Shown here one piece after another: positions 43,163 to 54,065 of a stretch of 64,000 nt of DNA. The notes beneath the pieces were generated by a model. The model was not told the origin of the DNA. It was given only the letters and a program-made list of their open reading frames with translations, and ran no database searches. This DNA is from Sophora flavescens (Eukaryota; Streptophyta; Magnoliopsida; Fabales; Fabaceae), in contig CM061070.1 in the NCBI GenBank assembly GCA_030762895.1, positions 52,905,557-52,969,556 of the forward strand, written 5' to 3'. The position numbers and the translations under genes were made by a program. The first letter of the stretch is position 1. Each line of letters begins with the position of its first letter.

Positions 43163-44221
43163 TGATACAAACCAAGAATGGTGTCTAATTTAAAACCAAG
43201 TTATTTTATTTTTAACTGAATAAAAGTGCAAGTGTCCAATTGATTTATTTGGGACCAACGCACTAAGTTATTTTTATTTCTTTTGGTTTGTTTAATCCAC
43301 TTCAAGTGGCTGTGTGGCGCAAGGAGCAGGGGTCCACACCTCTCATCAGCTCTTTGTGTAGTTTGAATGAATCAATAAACTTGCTGCCAAAGAAAGACAA
43401 AGAGAATCAAAGCAATCAAGGCAAAAAGGAGTTACACAAGACAAGGTGATGAATGCTCCAATCAAGGCAAAAAAGGGGTTACACAAGATAAGGTGATGAA
43501 TGCTCCAATCAAGGCAAAAAAAGGGATTACACAAGACAAGGTGATTAATGCTCCAACCAAGGCGAGAAAAGGGAATTACACAAGACAAGGAGATGAATGC
43601 TCCAACGGCACAATAAAAGCGCAGCCACCCACTTAATTACATTTAATGAGTGGTTGTGAAACCTTCCCCTGGTCATGAAGAGCAATCAAAGCAGTAATAA
43701 TTATTTTTAATTTCCTTTAGTTTCTTTTTGTACCCCTAGGAAGGAAGGACTTTTTCTCTTTGTAACAGCAAGAACCTCCCTCATTATATATAGCGGGCGC
43801 AAGTTTCAATAAAAGAATAAGAACGATTTCAGTAAAATTTGAGTTCATACTCTTTGGTTCTGGATTGGACCAGTTTATTGATCTTATCAAGAAATTTTCT
43901 TCTTGTGGCGATACTCACATTCATAGGCTTATCCTTGTCTTGGATTAGACTAAGGTGGCTCCCCTACCTCCCAATTATCCACCTTCTTCATTTATTCCTT
44001 AAACAACTCCTTGAATCCTTTTTGTTGGTTTCATGCATTGGAGTTTTCCCAATCTGCTACCTTAATTTACTACCACCAAAACCATGAAATTCATCTCTAT
44101 ATTTAACCATTCTTCCTTCATTTTATATAAAAAAAGGGAAAATACGAAAACATCAGTCACAACCAAGTTCCATTCTATAAAAATCAAGAAATGGCCCCTT
44201 TCTACGTCAAGGAGGCCATCA
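43163..44221 (+). repeat. LTR D3
   Basis: TGATACAAACC to GGAGGCCATCA (1,059 bp). Same layout as D2, with TATA at about 43785. Confidence 0.9.
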
Positions 44222-44945
44222 TTTGGTATCAGAGCAAGGTTTCGTAGAGTGACTTCTGATCTTGTTCTTCGTTTTTTTTTCCAAAGAAAAAATTTATTCT
44301 TCCCACCACTCATCATGGCAACACTATCCTTTGAAATGCAAAGATATATAAGACGCTTGGAGAAGAAGGGTTTTCCTCCAAAGGAAGCTTGCAAGACATT
44401 CAATGAAATTGAAGATGTGATTCCAAAGGAAGCTTGCAAGACAATCAATGAAATTGAAGATGTGATTCCAAATGAAGAATGCCAACAATCAACTGGAGTT
44501 GAATTGCAAGAGGAAGATTAGGAGATGAAGACAACTAGAGAATGTCCTTCCCCTAAAGCCGAGAATACATCTTCAAATTCACTTCGGAAGTCATGGCCTT
44601 CTTTTACTCTAATACCTTCTTCTAGATTAGTTTATGAAATCAAATGTTGGGATTCTTCTACTGTGTCTAATATTTTTCCAATAGGTCACGAAGAAAAGAA
44701 TAGTGAAGGCCATACAACAAAAAGTAAAGAGCAACAAAAAAAGAGTGAGGCAAAGGTTGAAAACAAAATTGAGAGTTTCTTTATAAAAGAAATCAAGGTG
44801 ATGATTCTATTTTGAAGGAAGTTGAAGAAGTAATTTTAAGAGAGGTGCCCCATAGATTCAAAAGAGTCGTGTTTGAACCCGGAGGATGAACACGATTCCC
44901 AAAGGCAATAAATTCGAGGTCGAATTCTCTTCAAGAGGGAGGAAA
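44222..44945 (+). pseudogene. Array internal region 2 (724 bp) with ORF
   Basis: PBS TGGTATCAGAGC, ORF start at 44315. A nonsense change (AAG to TAG) ends the first part at 44519-44521; the frame continues from 44525. It carries the variants R-K-S-W-P-S, R-L-V-Y-E-I-K and S-T-V-S-N-I-F that are shared only with region 3. A deletion between two GTGATG copies removes the F-L-S-W-P-R-G segment. Confidence 0.72.
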
Positions 44946-46007
44946 TGATACAAACCAAGAATGGTGTCTAATTTAAAACCAAGTTATTTTATTTTTAATT
45001 GAATAAAAGTGCAAGTGTCCAATTGATTTATTTGGGACCAAGGCACTAAGTTATTTTTATTTCTTTTGGTTTGTTTAATCCACTTCAAGTGGCTGTGTGG
45101 CGCAAGGAGCAGGGGTCCCACACCTCTCATCAGCTCTTTGTGTAGTTTGAATGAATCAATAAACTTGCTGCCAAAGAAAGACAAAGAGAATCAAAGCAAT
45201 CATGGCAAAAAGGAGTTACACAAGACAAGGTGATGAATGCTCCAATCAAGGAAAAAAGGGGTTACACAAGATAAGGTGATGAATGCTCCAATCAAGGCAA
45301 AAAAAGGGAATTACACAAGACAAGGTGATGAATGCTCCAATCAAGGCGAGAAAAAGGTAATTACACAAGACAAGGAGATGAATGCTCCAACGGCACAATA
45401 AAAGCGCAGCCACCCACTTTATTGCATTTAATGAGTGGTTGTGAAACCTTCCCCTGGTCATGAAGAGCAATCAAAGCAGTAATAATTATTTTTAATTTCC
45501 TTTAGTTTCTTTTTGTACCCCTAGGAAGGAAGGACTTTGTCTCTTTGTAACAGCAAGAACCTCCCTCATTATATATAGGGGGCGCAAGATTCATCAAAAG
45601 AATAAGAACGATTTCAACAAAATTTGAGTTCATACTCTTTGGTTCTGGATTGGACCAGTTTATTGATCTTATCAAGAAATTCTCTTCTTGTGGTGATCCT
45701 CACATTCATAGGCTTATCCTTGTCTTGGATTAGACTAAGGTGGTGCCCCTACCTCCCAATTATCCACCTTCTTCATTTATTCCTTAAACAACTCCTTGAA
45801 TCCTTTTTGTTGGTTTCATGCATTGGAGTTTTCCCAATCTGCTACCTTAATTCACTACCACCAAAACCACGAAATTCATCTCAATCTTTAACCATTCTTC
45901 CTTCAATTTATATAAAAAAAAGGGAAAATACGAAAACATCAGTCACAACCAAGTTCCATTCTATAAAAATCAAGAAATGGCCCCTTTCTACGTCAAGGAG
46001 GCCATCA
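44946..46007 (+). repeat. LTR D4
   Basis: TGATACAAACC to GGAGGCCATCA (1,062 bp). Shares GCAAGATTCATCAAAAG with D5 where the other LTRs have GCAAGTTTCAATAAAAG. Confidence 0.9.
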
Positions 46008-46732
46008 TTTGGTATCAGAGCAAGGTTTCGTAGAGTGACTTTTGATCTTGTTCTTCATTTTTTTTTTCCAAAGAAAAAATTTATTCTTCCCACCACTCAT
46101 CATGGCAACACTATCCTTTGAAATGCAAAGATATATAAGACGCTTGGAGAAGAAGGGTTTTCCTCCAAAGGAAGCTTGCAAGACATTCAATGAAATTAAA
46201 GATGTGATTCCAAAGGAAGCTTGCAAGACAATCAATGAAATTGAAGATGTGATTCCAAATAAAGAATGCCAACAATCAACTGGAGTTGAATTGCAAGAGG
46301 AAGATAAGGAGATGAAGACAACTAGAGAATGTCCTTCCCCTAAAGCCGAGAATACATCTTCAAATTCACTTCGGAAGTCGTGGCCTTCTTTTACTCTAAT
46401 ACCTTCTTCTAGATTAGTTTATGAAATCAAATGTTGGGATTCTTCTACTGTGTCTAATATTTTTCCAATAGGTCACGAAGAAAAGAATAGTGAAGGCCAT
46501 ACAACAAAAAGTAAAGATCAACAAAAAAAGAGTGAGGCAAAGGTTGAAAACAAAATTGAGAGTTTCTTTATAAAAGAAATCAAGGTGATGATTCTATTTT
46601 GAAGGAAGTTGAAGAAGTAATTTTAAGAGAAGTGCCTCATAGATTCAAAAGAGTCGTGTTTGAACCCGGAGGATGAACACGATTCCCAAAGGCAATAAAT
46701 TCGAGGTCGAATTCTCTTCAAGAGGGAGGAAA
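46008..46732 (+). pseudogene. Array internal region 3 (725 bp) with ORF
   Basis: ORF from 46102 to 46602 (about 166 aa) without internal stops, the best-preserved copy. It carries the R-K-S-W-P-S and V-Y-E-I-K variants and the F-L-S-W-P deletion of region 2, plus P-N-K-E-C-Q-Q shared with region 4. Confidence 0.75.
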
Positions 46733-47796
46733 TGATACAAACCAAGAATGGTGTCTAATTTCAAACCAAGTTATTTTATTTTTAATTGAATAAAAGTGCA
46801 AGTGTACAATTGATTTATTTGGGACCAAGGCACTAAGTTATTTTTATTTCTTTTTGTGTGTTTAATCCACTTCAAGTGGATGTGTGACGCAAGGAGCAAG
46901 GGTCCCATACCTCTCATCAGCTCTTTGTGTAGTTTGAATGAATCAATAAACTTGCTGCCAAAGAAAGACAAAGAGAATCAAAGCAATCATGGCAAAAAGG
47001 AGTTACACAAGACAAGGTGATGAATGCTCCAATCAAGGCAAAAAAGGGGTTACACAAGATAAGGTGATGAATGCTCCAATCAAGGCAAAAAAAGGGAATT
47101 ACACAAGACAAGGTGATGAATGCTCCAATCAAGGCGAGAAAAAGGTAATTACACAAGACAAGGAGATGAATGCTCCAACGGCACAATAAAAGCGCAGCCA
47201 CCCACTTTATTGCATTTAATGAGTGGTTGTGAAACCTTCCCCTGGTCATGAAGAGCAATCAAAGCAGTAATAATTATTTTTAATTTCCTTTAGTTTCTTT
47301 TTGTACCCCTAGGAAGGAAGGACTTTGTCTCTTTGTAACAGCAAGAACCTCCCTCATTATATATAGGGGGCGCAAGATTCATCAAAAGAATAAGAACGAT
47401 TTCAACAAAATTTGAGTTCATACTCTTTGGTTCTGGATTGGACCAGTTTATTGATCTTATCAAGAAATTCTCTTCTTCTGGTGATCCTCACATTCATAGG
47501 CTTATCCTTGTCTTGGATTAGACTAAGGTGGCGCCCCTACCTCCCAATTATCCACCTTCTTCATTTATTCCTTAAACAACTCCTTGAATCCTTTTTGTTG
47601 GTTTCATGCATTGGAGTTTTCCCAATCTGCTACCTTAATTCACTACCACCAAAACCACGAAATTCATCTCAATCTTTAACCATTCTTCCTTCAATTTATA
47701 TAAAAAAAAAGGGAAAATACGAAAACATCAGTCACAACCAAGTTCCATTCTATAAAAATCAAGAAATGGCCCCTTTCTACGTCAAGGAGGCCATCA
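46733..47796 (+). repeat. LTR D5
   Basis: TGATACAAACC to GGAGGCCATCA (1,064 bp). Close to D4, including the GATTCATCAAAAG variant. Confidence 0.9.
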
Positions 47797-48527
47797 TTTG
47801 GTATCAGAGCAAGGTTTCGTAGAGTGACTTTTGATCTTGTTCTTCATTTTTTTTTTCCAAAGAAAAAATTTATTCTTCCCACCACTCATCATGGCAACAC
47901 TATCCTTTGAAATGCAAAGATATATAAGACGCTTGGAGAAGAAGGGTTTTCCTCCAAAGGAAGCTTGCAAGACATTCAATGAAATTAAAGATGTGATTCC
48001 AAAGGAAGCTTGCAAGACAATCAATGAAATTGAAGATGTGATTCCAAATAAAGAATGCCAACAATCAACTGGAGTTGAATTGCAAGAGGAAGATAAGGAG
48101 ATGAAGACAACTAGAGAATGTCCTTCCCCTAAAGCCGAGAATACATCTTCAAATTCACTTGGGAAGTCATGGCCATCTTTTACTCTAATACCTTCTTCTA
48201 GATTAGTTTATGGAATCAAATGTTGGGATTCTTCTACTTTGTCTAATATTTCTCCAATAGGTCACGAAGAAAAGAATAGTGAAGGCCATACAACAAAAAG
48301 TAAAAAGCAACAAAAAAAGAGTGATGCAAAGGTTGAAAAATAAAAGAAATCAAGGTGATGTTCCTATCTTGGCCTAGAGGTGATGATTATATTTTGAAGG
48401 AAGTTGAAGAAGTAATTCTAAGAGAGGTGCCCCATAGATTCGAAAGAGTAGTGTTTGAACCCGGAGGATGAACACGATTCCCAATGGCAATAAATTCGAG
48501 GTCGAATTCTCTTCAAGAGGGGGGGAA
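47797..48527 (+). pseudogene. Array internal region 4 (731 bp) with ORF
   Basis: ORF from 47891 to 48343 (150 aa), ending K-V-E-K because about 20 bp around N-K-I-E-S-L-F are deleted, a deletion also seen in regions 5 and 6. The 5' half has the P-N-K-E-C variant of region 3; the 3' half has the K-S-K-K-Q-Q variant of region 5. It therefore looks like a recombinant between neighbours. Confidence 0.75.
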
Positions 48528-49591
48528 TGATACAAATCAAGAATGATGTCTAATTTAAAACCAAGTTATTTTATTTTTAATTGAATAAAAGTGTAAGTGA
48601 CCAATTGATTTATTTGGGACCAAGGCACTAAGTTATTTTTATTTCTTTTAGTGTGTTTAATCCACTTCAAGTGGCTGTGTGGCGCAAGGAGCAGGGGTCC
48701 CACACCTCTCATCAGCTCTTTGTGTAGTTTGAATGAATCAATAAACTTGCTGCCAAAGAAAGACAAAGAGAATCAAAGCAATCAAGGCAAAAAGGAGTTA
48801 CACAAGACAAGGTGATGAATGCTCCAATCAAGGCAAAAAAGGGGTTACACAAGATAAGGTGGTGAATGCTCCAATCAAGGCAAAAAAAAGGAATTACACA
48901 AGACAAGGTGATGAATGCTCCAATCAAGGCGAGAAAAAGGGAATTACACAAGACAAGGAGATGAATGCTCCAACGGCACAATAAAAGCGCAGCCACCCAC
49001 TTAATTGCATTTAATGAGTGGTTGTGAAACCTTCCCCTGGTCATGAAGAGCAATCAAAGCAGTAATAATTATTTTTAATTTCCTTTAGTTTCTTTTTCTA
49101 CCCTTGGAAGGAAGGACTTCGTCTCTTTGTAACAGCAAGAACCTCCCTCATTATATATAGGGGGCGCAAGTTTCAATAAAAGAATAAGAACGATTTCAGC
49201 AAAATTTGAGTTCATACTCTTTGGTTCTGGATTGGACCAGTTTATTGATCTTATCAAGAAATTCTCTTCTTGTGGTGATCCTCACATTCATAGGCTTATC
49301 CTTGTCTTGGATTAGACTAAGGTGGCGCCCCTACCTCCCAATTATCCACCTTCTTCATTTATTCCTTAAACAACTCCTTGAATCTTTTTTGTTGGTTTCA
49401 TGCATTGGAGTTTTCCCAATCTGCTACCTTAATTCACTACCACCAAAACCACAAAATTCATCTCAATCTTTAACCATTCTTCCTTCATTTTATATTAAAA
49501 AAAAAGGGAAAATCCGAAAACATCAGTCACAACCAAGTTCCATTCTATAAAAATCAAGAAATGGCCCATTTCTACGTCAAGGAGGCCATCA
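48528..49591 (+). repeat. LTR D6
   Basis: TGATACAAATC to GGAGGCCATCA (1,064 bp), with small private changes such as GACTTCGTCTC. Confidence 0.9.
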
Positions 49592-50321
49592 TTTGGTATC
49601 AGAGCAAGGTTTCGTAGAGTGACTTTTGATCTTGTTCTTCGTTTTTTTTTTCCAAAGAAAAAATTTATTCTTCCCACCACTCCTCATGGCAACACTATCC
49701 TTTGAAATGCAAAGATATATAAGACGCTTGGAGAAGAAGGGTTTTCCTCCAAAGGAAGCTTGCAAGACATTCAATGAAATTAAAGATGTGATTCCAAAGG
49801 AAGCTTGCAAGACAATCAATGAAATTGAAGATGTGATTCCAAATGAAGAATGCCAACAATCAACTGGAGTTGAATTGTAAGAGGCAGATAAGGAGATGAA
49901 GACAACTAGAGAATGTCCTTCCCCTAAAGCCGAGAATACATCTTCAAATTCACTTGGGAAGTAATGGCCATCTTTTACTCTAATACCTTCTTCTAGATTA
50001 GTTTATGGAATCAAATGTTGGGATTCTTCTACTTTGTCTAATATTTCTCCAATAGGTCACGAAGAAAAGAATAGTGAAGGCCATACAACAAAAAGTAAAA
50101 AGCAACAAAAAAAGAGTGAGGCAAAGGTTGAAAAATAAAAGAAATCAAGGTGATGTTCCTATCTTGGCCTAGAGGTGATGATTCTATTTTGAAGGAAGTT
50201 GAAGAAGTAATTCTAAGAGAGGTGCCCCATAGATTCGAAAGAGTAGTGTTTGAACCCGGAGGATGAACACGATTCCCAATGGCAATAAATTCGAGGTTGA
50301 ATTCTCTTCAAGAGGGGGGAA
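49592..50321 (+). pseudogene. Array internal region 5 (730 bp) with ORF
   Basis: ORF start at 49686; nonsense at 49878-49880 (G-V-E-L then stop) and a second in G-K-stop-W-P. Shares the K-V-E-K deletion and K-S-K-K-Q-Q with region 4. Confidence 0.72.
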
Positions 50322-51382
50322 TGATACAAACCAAGAATGATGTCTAATTTAAAACCAAGTTATTTTATTTTTAATTGAATAAAAGTGTAAGTGTCCAATT
50401 GATTTATTTGGGACCAAGGCACTAAGTTATTTTTATTTCTTTTGGTGTGTTTAATCCACTTCAAGTGGCTGTGTGGCGCAAGGAGCAGGGGTCCCACACC
50501 TCTCATCAGCTCTTTGTGTAGTTTGAATGAATCAATAAACTTGCTGCCAAAGAAAGACAAAGAGAATCAAAGCAATCAAGGCAAAAAGGAGTTACACAAG
50601 ACAAGGTGATGAATGCTCCAATCAAGGCAAAAAAGGGGTTACACAAGATAAGGTGGTGAATGCTCCAATCAAGGCAAAAAAAGGGAATTACACAAGACAA
50701 GGTGATGAATGCTCCAATCAAGGCGAGAAAAAGGGAATTACACATGACAAGGAGATGAATGCTCCAACGGCACAATAAAAGCGCAGCCACCCACTTAATT
50801 GCATTTAATGAGTGGTTGTGAAACCTTCCCCTGGTCATGAAGAGCAATCAAAGCAGTAATAATTATTTTTAATTTCCTTTAGTTTCTTTTTGTACCCTTG
50901 GAAGGAAGGACTTTGTCTCTTTGTAACAGCAAGAACCTCCCTCATTATATATAGGGGGCGCAAGTTTCAATAAAAGAATAAGAACGATTTCAGCAAAATT
51001 TGAGTTCATACTCTTTGGTTCTGGATTGGACCAGCTTATTGATCTTATCAAGAAATTCTCTTCTTGTGGTGATCCTCACATTCATAGGCTTATCCTTGTC
51101 TTGGATTAGACTAAGGTGGCGCCCCTACCTCCCAATTATCCACCTTCTTCATTTACTCCTTAAACAACTCCTTGAATCCTTTTTGTTGGTTTCATGCATT
51201 GGAGTTTTCCCAATCTGCTACCTTAATTCACTACCACCAAAACCACGAAATTCATCTCAATCTTTAACCATTCTTCCTTCATTTTATATAAAAAAAAGGG
51301 AAAATACGAAAACATCAGTCACAACCAAGTTCCATTCTAAAAAATCAAGAAATGGCCCCTTTCTACGTCAAGGAGGCCATCA
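50322..51382 (+). repeat. LTR D7
   Basis: TGATACAAACC to GGAGGCCATCA (1,061 bp). Confidence 0.9.
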
Positions 51383-52111
51383 TTTGGTATCAGAGCAAGG
51401 TTTCGTAGAGTGACTTTTGATCTTGTTCTTTGTTTTTTTTCCAAAAAAAAAATTATTTCTTCCCACCACTCATCATGGCAACACTATCCTTTGAAATGCA
51501 AAGATATCTAAGACGCTTGGAGAAGAAGGATTTTCCTCCAAAGGAAGCTTGCAGGACAGTCAATGAAATTAAAGATGTGATTCCAAAGGAAGCTTGAAAG
51601 ACAATCAATGAAATTGAAGATGTGATTCCAAAGGAAGAATGCCAACAATAAACTTGAGTTGAATTGCAAGAGGAAGATAAGGAGATGAAGACAACTAGAG
51701 AATGTCCTTCCCCTAAAGCCGAGAATACATCTTCAAATTCACTTGGGAAGTCATGGCCATCTTTTACTTTAATACCTTATTCTAGATTAGTTTATGGAAT
51801 CAAATGTTGGGATTCTTCTACTTTGTATAATATTTCTCCAATAGGTCACGAAGAAAAGAATAGTGAAGGCCATACAACAAAAAGTAAAGAGCAACAAAAA
51901 AAGAGTGAGGCAAAGGTTGAAAAATAAAAGAAATCAAGGTGATGTTCCTATCTTGGCCTAGAGGTGATGATTCTATTTTGAAGGAAGTTGAAGAAGTAAT
52001 TCTAAGAGAGGTGTCCCATAGATTCGAAAGAGTAGTGTTTGAACCCGGAGGATGAACACGATTCCCAATGGCAATAAATTCGAGGTTGAATTCTCTTCAA
52101 GAGGGAGGGAA
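51383..52111 (+). pseudogene. Array internal region 6 (729 bp) with ORF
   Basis: ORF start at 51475; at least two early stops (E-A-stop-K-T; Q-Q-stop-T). A later open part 51664-51927 ends K-V-E-K as in regions 4 and 5. The most degraded copy. Confidence 0.7.
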
Positions 52112-53061
52112 TGATACAAACCAAGAATGGTGTCTAATTTAAAACCAAGTTATTTTATTTTTAAGTGAATAAAAGTGCAAGTGTCCAATTGATTTATTTG
52201 GGACCAAGGCACTAAGTTATTTTTATTTCTTTTGGTGTGTTTAATCCACTTCAAGTGGCTGTGTGGCGCAAGGAGCAGGGGTCGCACACCTCTCATCAGC
52301 TCTTTGTGTAGTTTGAATGAATCAATAAACTTGCTGCCAAAGAAAGACAAAGGGAATCAAAGCAATCAAGGCAAAAAGGAGTTACACATGACAAGGTGAT
52401 GAATGCTCCAATCAAGGCAAAAAAGGGGTTACACAAGATAAGGTGGTGAATGCTCCAATCAAGGCAAAAAAAGGGAATTACACAAGACAAGGTGATGAAT
52501 GCTCCAATCAAGGTGAGAAAAAGGGAATTACACAAGACAAGGAGGTGAATGCTCCAACAACACAATAAAAGCCCAGCCACCCACTTAATTGCATTTAATG
52601 AGTGGTTGTGAAACCTTCCCCTGGTCATGAAGAGCAATCAAAGCAGTAATAATTATTTTTAATTTCCTTTAGTTTCTTTTTGTACCCCTAGGAAGGAAGG
52701 ACTTTGTCTCTTTGTAACAGTAAGAACCTCCCTCATTATATATAGGGGGCGCAAGTTTCAATAAAAGAATAAGAACGATTTCAGTAAAATTTGAGTTCAT
52801 ACTCTTTGGTTCTGGATTGGACCAGTTTATTGATCTTATCAAGAAATTCTCTTCTTGTGGTGATCCTCACATTCATAGGCTTATCCTTGTCTTGGATTAG
52901 ACTAAGGTGGCGCCCCTACCTCCCAATTATCCACCTTCTTCATTTATTCCTTAAACAACTCCTTGATTCCTTTTTGTTGGTTTCATGCATTGGAGTCACA
53001 ACCAGATTGCATTCTAAATAAAATCAAGAAATGGCCCCTTTCTATGTCAAGGAGGCCATCA
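52112..53061 (+). repeat. LTR D8, terminal LTR of the array (950 bp)
   Basis: TGATACAAACC to GGAGGCCATCA. About 110 bp are missing relative to the other D LTRs between CATTGGAGT and CACAACC, with an AGT microhomology at the junction. It ends exactly at the CAAAA target duplication. Confidence 0.9.
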
Positions 53062-53066
53062 CAAAA
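53062..53066. repeat. Target-site duplication CAAAA, right
   Basis: Right partner of 34701-34705. It lies in the F-C codons of family A RT. Confidence 0.9.
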
Positions 53067-54065
53067 TGAACACTTTTTCAGATTGGCATACAATTTATTT
53101 TCTCTCAAGACATTAAGAACATCATGCAAATGATCAACATGTTCATCCAAAGTTTTGCTATAAACCAAAATATCATCAAAGTACACTACCACAAATTTTC
53201 CAATGAAAGAACGTCAAACATGATTCATTGACCTCATGAAGGTGCTGGGTGCATTAGTTAATCCAAATGGCATCACTAACCACTCATACAAACCGTATTT
53301 TGTTTTAAAAGCTGTTTTCCATTCATCACCTTCTTTCATGCGAATTTGATATTATCCACTCTTCAAATAAATTTTAGAAAATAGACAAGAACCATGCAAC
53401 TCATCAAGCATATCATCCAATCTAGGGATAGGATATCTATACTTTACAGTGATTTTGTTTATGGCTCGACAGTCAGTACACATGCGCCATGTTCCATCTT
53501 TTTTTGGAACCAAGATCAAAGGAACAGAACATGGGCTAAGACTCTCCCTCACAAATCCCTTTTGCAAGAATTCATCCACTTGCCTTTGAATCTCCTTTGC
53601 TTCCTCGGTACTTGATCTATAGGCTGGTCTGTTTGGAAGTGAAGCACCTGGGACGAAGTCAATTTGATGTTCAATACCTCTTAAGGGAGGTAATCCATGG
53701 GAAACCTCTTCTGGAAAAACATCAACAAATTCCTGCAATAAGGAAACAAACTCACTAGGAAAAGAAGAATTAAGGTCGTTAGTGAGAAAAACATCCTTGT
53801 ACAGGAGTACAAGTAGCTGCTCTCTAGCTATCAAAGCACTCTCAACCTCTCTTTTCTTTGCAAATTCACTCACTCTCTTATTTTTCTCTTCTTTGTTTTC
53901 TGACTTTTTTTGCTCACTCTCATTTTTCTTATCTTTCCCTCTTTTTCTTTAAAGCTCATTTGCTCTTCTCTCAACTTACACTCTTGAAATTCTGATTTGG
54001 TCAACATAAGCCTCTGCAGGTTGGAGAGGTGTTAAAACAATGGTGCGATTGTCCATAACAAGACT
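53062..54065 (-). pseudogene. Protease tail and reverse transcriptase, family A copy 3
   Basis: RT is readable from LLQEFVDVFPEEV (about 53740) through LVPKKDGTWRMCTDCRAINK, FGLTNAP and Y-F-D-D (53172-53183) to K-K-C-S-F-C at the insertion. The first catalytic motif reads S-K-I-Y-L-K-S-G, with Tyr in place of Asp. A TAC-to-TAA change at about 53352-53354 stops the frame just after it, and other stops occur before Y-F-D-D. Between 54065 and 53873 the K/E-rich linker is frameshifted. Confidence 0.88.

Larger units (their letters stand above)
34706..53061 (+). mobile_element. Composite retrotransposon nest with CAAAA target duplication
   Basis: 18,356 bp in order: family B LTR, gag-deleted protease region, solo LTR, RT-RNase H-integrase, then eight D-type LTRs, the last seven of which alternate with six internal regions. 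It interrupts RT of gypsy family A copy 3. Its outermost LTRs (34706-35699 and 52112-53061) belong to different though distantly related families. A single insertion cannot produce that directly; see findings. Confidence 0.85.
41355..53061 (+). repeat. Tandem array of LTR plus short internal region, six periods of about 1.79 kb
   Basis: Seven LTRs of about 1.06 kb (D2-D8) alternate with six internal regions of about 0.73 kb, all head to tail. Each internal region starts with TT plus a tRNA-iMet PBS (TGGTATCAGAGC), contains the same small ORF, and ends in a purine tract directly before the next LTR TGATACAAACC. There are no target duplications between units, so they did not insert one by one. 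LTR D1 abuts D2 with only six bases between. Units differ by private and shared variants. Confidence 0.93.

Noticed and set aside
43839..44087. Repeated ORF of the MSSYSLVLDWTSLLILS type in each LTR D
   Set aside because: It lies wholly in the U5 part of the LTR, recurs only because the LTR recurs, and has no gene-like context; the equivalent in LTR B is not open in the same way.
46917..47258. Repeated 113-codon - strand ORF in each LTR D
   Set aside because: It reads the antisense of the internal 51-bp minisatellite; its hydrophobic repeats come from the DNA repeat and not from selection.
42508..51927. Tandem cluster of a host gene family
   Set aside because: Each copy lies between a PBS and a PPT and is bounded by LTRs, so it is element cargo.
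41355..53061. Assembly artefact as sole explanation of the array
   Set aside because: Units differ by private variants and shared neighbour variants, and the array ends exactly at an LTR tip beside a target duplication; long-read proof is still lacking.
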